DNA of 18,247 nt from an uncultured Prevotella sp. (GTDB lineage: Bacteria; Bacteroidota; Bacteroidia; Bacteroidales; Bacteroidaceae), in assembly GCA_900557255.1 (NCBI GenBank), contig USSA01000045.1, positions 1 through 18,247 of the forward strand, given 5' to 3'. Position 1 is the first letter of the stretch. Every line of letters starts with the position of its first letter. Under the pieces are notes generated by a model that was not told the DNA's origin, ran no database searches, and worked only from the letters and a program-made list of their open reading frames with translations. The position numbers and the translations under genes are program-made. Shown here piece by piece: positions 14,422-18,247 of the stretch.

Positions 14422-14429
14422 TATCTTTG
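14422..14429 (+). promoter_or_regulatory. -7 box for the sorting-domain gene and uvrA
   Basis: TATCTTTG is a full TAnnTTTG match, 17 bp before the ATG at 14447. No TTTG lies at the right distance upstream. It is divergent from, and close to, the promoter of the LysM gene. Confidence 0.55.
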
Positions 14430-14446
14430 CACAAATTATTTTAGAA

Positions 14447-14869
14447 ATGAGACGAAAAATAGCATTACTTTGCATCATGTTGCCACTTTTGACGTGTCAA
14501 TTACACGCTCAGGAAGTCAACGACGACGAAGAGGACAACACTGAAGAGACGACCAAGGTCAGTTCTCTTCTCATGCCGAATGCCTTCTCTCCAAATGGCG
14601 ATGGCATCAACGACATCTACAAGCCCAAGGATGGTTACCGGAACATTGAGGAGTTCCACGCCTATATATATAATAGGTGGGGACAGAAACTCTATGATTG
14701 GACCAATCCTGCCACGGGATGGGATGGCACCTACCGCGGAAAACCGGTCAAAGAGGGTGTCTACTTCTGTCTCGTCAAGGCGAAGGGGGCAGATGGCGTT
14801 GTGTATAACATCAAACGTGATGTAAACCTGCTCAGAGGGTATACCGAAGAGCAGAACAGTAACTATTAG
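14447..14869 (+). CDS. Miniature secreted protein: signal peptide plus T9SS type B sorting domain
   Basis: The 140-residue protein has a signal peptide (MRRKIALLCIMLPLLTCQLHAQ), an acidic linker of about 14 residues (VNDDEEDNTEETT), and then almost nothing but a gliding-motility-associated C-terminal domain (CHU_C, type B sorting signal). Markers are MPNAFSPNGDGINDIYKP (43-60), FHAYIYNRWGQKLYDW (70-85), GWDGTYRGKPVKEGVYF (91-107) and the closing NIKRDVNLLR. In type IX secretion this domain directs a cargo across the outer membrane and is normally fused to a large adhesin or enzyme. Here there is no cargo. A Cys at residue 17 is not in a convincing lipobox. The gene ends 27 nt before uvrA, and the two are probably co-transcribed. 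Confidence 0.85.
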   Translation: MRRKIALLCIMLPLLTCQLHAQEVNDDEEDNTEETTKVSSLLMPNAFSPNGDGINDIYKPKDGYRNIEEFHAYIYNRWGQKLYDWTNPATGWDGTYRGKPVKEGVYFCLVKAKGADGVVYNIKRDVNLLRGYTEEQNSNY

Positions 14870-14896
14870 GCAAACAGCAATTAGCAGAATTGGAAT

Positions 14897-17737
14897 ATGA
14901 ATTCAGAAGAAAAGATAAATGTATGGGGCGCACGGGTCCACAATCTCAAGAACATAGATGTGGAGATTCCGCGTGATTCCCTCACCGTGATTACCGGACT
15001 CTCGGGTTCGGGCAAGAGTTCACTGGCATTCGACACCATCTTTGCCGAAGGTCAGCGCAGATATATCGAAACTTTCTCTGCCTATGCCCGCAACTTCCTG
15101 GGTAATATGGAACGCCCGGATGTTGACAAGATTACGGGATTGAGTCCGGTCATCAGCATCGAACAGAAAACCACCAACAAGAATCCTCGCTCTACCGTGG
15201 GCACTACCACCGAGATTTACGACTATCTCCGCCTGCTCTATGCTCGCGCCGGTACTGCCTACAGCTATCAGAGTGGCGAGGAGATGATGAAATATACCGA
15301 GGAACAGGTCATCGACATGATTCTCAGCGATTATAAGGGCAAGGCTATCTTCCTGCTCGCTCCCCTCGTTCGCCAGCGCAAAGGTCATTACCGCGAACTC
15401 TTCGAAAGCATGCGCAGAAAGGGATATCTCTACGTGCGACTCGACGGCAACATCCTCGAAATCGTTCCCAATATGAAAACCGACCGCTACAAGAACCACA
15501 ATATAGAAGCTGTGGTCGATAAACTGGTGGTGAAGAAAGAAGATGAGGAACGCATCCGCAAGAGTGTAGCGACGGCTATGAAACAGGGCGACGGCATGGT
15601 GATGGTTCTTGAGAAAGGTGCCAAGGAGGCTAAGACTTACTCCAAGCGACTCATGGACCCCGTAACGGGTATCGCCTACCAGGATCCTGCTCCTAACATG
15701 TTCTCCTTCAACTCTCCCGAAGGAGCCTGTCCGCATTGCAAGGGTTTGGGAAAGGTGAACCAGATTGATATCAAGAAGGTAATTCCCGATGATAAACTCA
15801 GCATCCATGAGGGCGGCATCGCTCCGCTCGGCAAATACAAGAACCAGATGATTTTCTGGCAGATAGAATCATTGCTCAGCAAGTATGACCTCAACCTGAA
15901 GACGCCTATCTGCGAGATTCCGGGCGATGCCATGCAGGAAATTCTCTATGGCTCGCTCGAAAACGTGAAGATTGAGAAGGAAAAGGTACATACCTCTACC
16001 GACTATTTCTGCGCCTACGATGGCATCATCGACTACCTGCAGAAGGTGATGGAGGATGACGAGAGTGCGGCGGGCAAGAAATGGGCCGACCAGTTTATCT
16101 CTACCATCGAATGTCCTGAATGTCACGGCTTGCGACTCAAAAAAGAATCGCTCTCTTTCAAGATCTGGAATAAGAATATCTCCGAAGTAGCCAGTCTCGA
16201 CATCGATGAACTGCGCAATTGGCTCGAAGAAGTGGAACAGCATCTGCCTTCGATGAAAGCGAAGGTGGCTCACGAAATCATCAAGGAGTTGCGCTCACGC
16301 GTTACCTTCCTCCTCGATGTGGGACTCAATTATCTCTCGCTCAACCGCCAGTCAGCTTCTCTATCGGGTGGCGAGAGCCAGCGCATCCGTCTGGCTACTC
16401 AGATTGGTAGCCAGCTGGTCAACGTGCTCTATATCCTCGATGAGCCGAGCATCGGTCTGCACCAGCGCGACAACGAACGTCTGCTCAACAGTCTGAAGGA
16501 ACTTCGCGACCTGGGCAATACCGTTATTGTGGTGGAGCACGATGAAGATATGATGCGGGCTGCCGACTGGATAGTAGATATCGGTCCGAAGGCGGGACGC
16601 AAGGGAGGTGAAGTTGTCTTCCAGGGCACTCCCCAGGAGATGCTCAAGACCGATACCATCACCGCCCAGTATCTCAACGGCAAGATGGCTATTGAGGTGC
16701 CTGCCCTCCGCAGAGAAGGCAACGGCAAGCATATCACCATTCACGGAGCTACGGGCAACAACCTCAAGGGGGTGGATGTTGATTTTCCACTCGGCAAACT
16801 CATTGTCGTAACGGGTGTCAGCGGCTCAGGCAAATCCACTCTCATCAACGAGACCCTCCAGCCGATCCTCTCGCAGCATTTCTACCGTTCGCTCAAGAAA
16901 CCGATGCCATACGAGAGCATCGAGGGTATCGAGAATATCGACAAGGTAGTGAATGTAGACCAGAGTCCTATTGGCAGAACACCTCGCAGCAATCCAGCTA
17001 CCTACACAGGCGTGTTCAGCGATATCCGTTCACTCTTCGTAGGACTTCCCGAGGCAAAGATCCGCGGTTACAAGCCGGGCAGATTCTCCTTCAATGTGAA
17101 AGGTGGAAGATGCGAGGAATGTAAGGGTAACGGATATAAGACCATCGAGATGAACTTCCTGCCAGATGTCTACGTACCTTGTGAGGTATGCCACGGCAAA
17201 CGCTACAACCGCGAGACGCTGGAGGTAAGATACAAGGGAAAGAGCATCGCCGATGTTCTCGACATGACCATCAACCAGGCGGTAGATTTCTTCGAGAATG
17301 TTCCTCAGATACTGCAGAAGATCAAGGCTTTACAGAATGTAGGTCTCGGATACATCAGGTTAGGACAGAGTTCCACTACCCTCTCTGGCGGTGAAAGTCA
17401 GCGCGTAAAACTGGCTACCGAACTCTCGAAGCGTGATACGGGCAAGACGCTCTATATTCTCGATGAACCGACAACCGGTCTGCATTTCGAAGACATCCGC
17501 ATCCTGATGGATGTACTCCAGAAACTGGTAGACCGTGGCAATACGGTCATCATCATCGAGCACAATCTCGATGTCATCAAACTCGCCGACTGGCTGATTG
17601 ATATGGGTCCGGAAGGTGGACGAGGCGGCGGTCAGCTCCTCTTTGCCGGTACACCAGAAGAAATGGTGAAGCAGCAGAAGGGATATACCTATAAGTTCCT
17701 CGCCCCTTTACTGAAGAAATCAGGGAAACCTGAATAA
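14897..17737 (+). CDS. uvrA: Excinuclease ABC subunit A (UvrA)
   Basis: The 946-residue protein has the full UvrA architecture. The first Walker A is GLSGSGKS (34-41) and the second is GVSGSGKS (640-647). ABC signatures LSGGESQR lie at 489-496 and 829-836, each followed by a Walker B of the form LYILDEPS/T. The insertion domain carries CPHCKGLGK and CPECHGLR. The C-terminal zinc module is C739, C742, C762 and C765 (CEECKGNG and CEVCHGKR). UvrA dimers find bulky DNA lesions and load UvrB in nucleotide excision repair. The length is usual for the family and no key residue is missing. The ATG gives a start matching the conserved [20 protein letters not shown]. No LexA-type operator could be identified. 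Confidence 0.98.
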   Translation: MNSEEKINVWGARVHNLKNIDVEIPRDSLTVITGLSGSGKSSLAFDTIFAEGQRRYIETFSAYARNFLGNMERPDVDKITGLSPVISIEQKTTNKNPRSTVGTTTEIYDYLRLLYARAGTAYSYQSGEEMMKYTEEQVIDMILSDYKGKAIFLLAPLVRQRKGHYRELFESMRRKGYLYVRLDGNILEIVPNMKTDRYKNHNIEAVVDKLVVKKEDEERIRKSVATAMKQGDGMVMVLEKGAKEAKTYSKRLMDPVTGIAYQDPAPNMFSFNSPEGACPHCKGLGKVNQIDIKKVIPDDKLSIHEGGIAPLGKYKNQMIFWQIESLLSKYDLNLKTPICEIPGDAMQEILYGSLENVKIEKEKVHTSTDYFCAYDGIIDYLQKVMEDDESAAGKKWADQFISTIECPECHGLRLKKESLSFKIWNKNISEVASLDIDELRNWLEEVEQHLPSMKAKVAHEIIKELRSRVTFLLDVGLNYLSLNRQSASLSGGESQRIRLATQIGSQLVNVLYILDEPSIGLHQRDNERLLNSLKELRDLGNTVIVVEHDEDMMRAADWIVDIGPKAGRKGGEVVFQGTPQEMLKTDTITAQYLNGKMAIEVPALRREGNGKHITIHGATGNNLKGVDVDFPLGKLIVVTGVSGSGKSTLINETLQPILSQHFYRSLKKPMPYESIEGIENIDKVVNVDQSPIGRTPRSNPATYTGVFSDIRSLFVGLPEAKIRGYKPGRFSFNVKGGRCEECKGNGYKTIEMNFLPDVYVPCEVCHGKRYNRETLEVRYKGKSIADVLDMTINQAVDFFENVPQILQKIKALQNVGLGYIRLGQSSTTLSGGESQRVKLATELSKRDTGKTLYILDEPTTGLHFEDIRILMDVLQKLVDRGNTVIIIEHNLDVIKLADWLIDMGPEGGRGGGQLLFAGTPEEMVKQQKGYTYKFLAPLLKKSGKPE

Positions 17738-17793
17738 ATCAGGATAGGAACGAAGACTGTGACAGAAGAAAATAAAAAAAAACGCTCTAAAAG

Positions 17794-17825
17794 TTTGGAT
17801 GTTACAAATATTAAGTTTATCTTTG
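17794..17825 (+). promoter_or_regulatory. Bacteroidota-type promoter for the Rpn-family gene
   Basis: TTTG at 17794-17797, a 20-bp spacer, then TATCTTTG at 17818-17825. The transcript would start near 17832, leaving a short leader of about 18 nt before the ATG at 17850. Confidence 0.8.
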
Positions 17826-17849
17826 CATAAGATATAAAACAAACAGCGT

Positions 17850-18247
17850 ATGAAACAGGTAGAAGAACGATACATCAGCTTGCTGACCGATTTCGGCTTC
17901 AAGCGTATTTTTGGAACAGCAATGAACAAGGATTTGCTCATTTGCTTCCTCAACAGCTTGTTTAATGGCAGACAGGTTGTTAAGGACGTTTCGTATCTAA
18001 ACCCGGAGCACGTCGGTGATGTTTATACCGACCGCAAGGCTATCTTCGACGTGTATTGCGAAGGAGAAAACGGCGAGAAGTTTATCGTTGAAATGCAAAA
18101 TGCCTACCAGGCATATTTTAAGGATCGTTCCCTCTTCTACTCTACTTTCCCTATCCGTGAACAGGCACCCAAGGGGAGTGACTGGGATTTCAAACTCAAC
18201 CATGTCTATACAGTTGCGCTGCTCAACTTCAACATGAACGAGGACGC
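17850..18247 (+). CDS. Rpn-family PD-(D/E)XK nuclease / transposase-like protein (3' end cut by window edge)
   Basis: At least 132 residues are present, starting MKQVEERYISLLTDFGFKRI, and the frame stays open to the last base. The start, with FGTAMNKDLLICFLNSLF, is typical of the PDDEXK_2 (Rpn/YhgA-like) family. The catalytic core is visible as IFDVYC (Asp67) and FIVEMQN (Glu81 and Gln83, the ExQ version of the motif), followed by KDRSLFYSTFPIREQ. These proteins are metal-dependent DNA nucleases, annotated as recombination-promoting nucleases or putative transposases, and occur in many near-identical copies in Bacteroidota genomes. The E. coli Rpn proteins have also been linked to phage defence. 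The gene has its own promoter. No terminal inverted repeats are visible in the part shown. Confidence 0.88.
   Translation, partial: MKQVEERYISLLTDFGFKRIFGTAMNKDLLICFLNSLFNGRQVVKDVSYLNPEHVGDVYTDRKAIFDVYCEGENGEKFIVEMQNAYQAYFKDRSLFYSTFPIREQAPKGSDWDFKLNHVYTVALLNFNMNED

Noticed and set aside
15020..15808. 262-codon minus-strand frame inside uvrA
   Set aside because: Antisense to highly conserved UvrA coding sequence; no motifs.
17729..17743. CCTGA/TCAGG hairpin across the uvrA stop codon
   Set aside because: Only five base pairs and no T-run follows; too weak to call a terminator.
1..18247. CRISPR array, insertion sequence, tRNA/att site or prophage
   Set aside because: No regularly spaced repeats with unique spacers, no transposase with terminal inverted repeats, and no tRNA-like cloverleaf were seen.

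Overview
The window looks like chromosomal DNA of a Bacteroidota member close to Prevotella/Segatella. Supporting signs are repeated matches to the Bacteroidota promoter (TTTG, about 19-21 bp, TAnnTTTG), A/T-rich leaders with little Shine-Dalgarno sequence, a short RpoD-type sigma factor without region 1.1, a PorT-type outer-membrane barrel, a type B T9SS sorting domain and a DPP5-like peptidase. The genus is inferred from protein style only. Most of the window is ordinary core genome. The parts that stand out are a split HipA toxin-antitoxin locus, an overlooked small membrane ORF, and a set of period-7 (one period-15) repeats that sit directly after stop codons.

Layout, left to right. 1-1532 (+): a three-gene HipB/HipS/HipT-like cassette, closed by a hairpin at 1561-1613 that can serve both strands. 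1663-4351 (-): a DUF1846/UPF0371 protein with a clear promoter, and a seven-helix membrane protein ending in an AraC-type DNA-binding domain. 4352-4628: a divergent control region with a G8 tract, a palindrome, two promoters and a perfect 26-bp tandem duplication. 4629-6794 (+): a secreted S9 (DPP5-like) peptidase. A shared hairpin terminator at 6812-6852 separates it from a convergent peptide (POT) transporter and a 34-residue membrane ORF whose start overlaps the transporter stop. Secreted dipeptidyl-peptidase and peptide importer are a plausible functional pair for peptide use.

8486-8787 is a divergent promoter region leading to an RpoD-family sigma factor (8788-9663, +) with its own terminator. 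From 14321 down to 9887 four genes run on the minus strand: a LysM plus periplasmic-binding-fold protein, a PorT-like barrel, an MFS transporter and a WG-repeat protein. The first two are probably co-transcribed. 14447-17737 (+) holds a miniature T9SS type B sorting-domain protein followed closely by uvrA. The window ends inside an Rpn/PD-(D/E)XK nuclease gene with its own strong promoter.

No tRNA, rRNA, CRISPR array or insertion sequence was seen.
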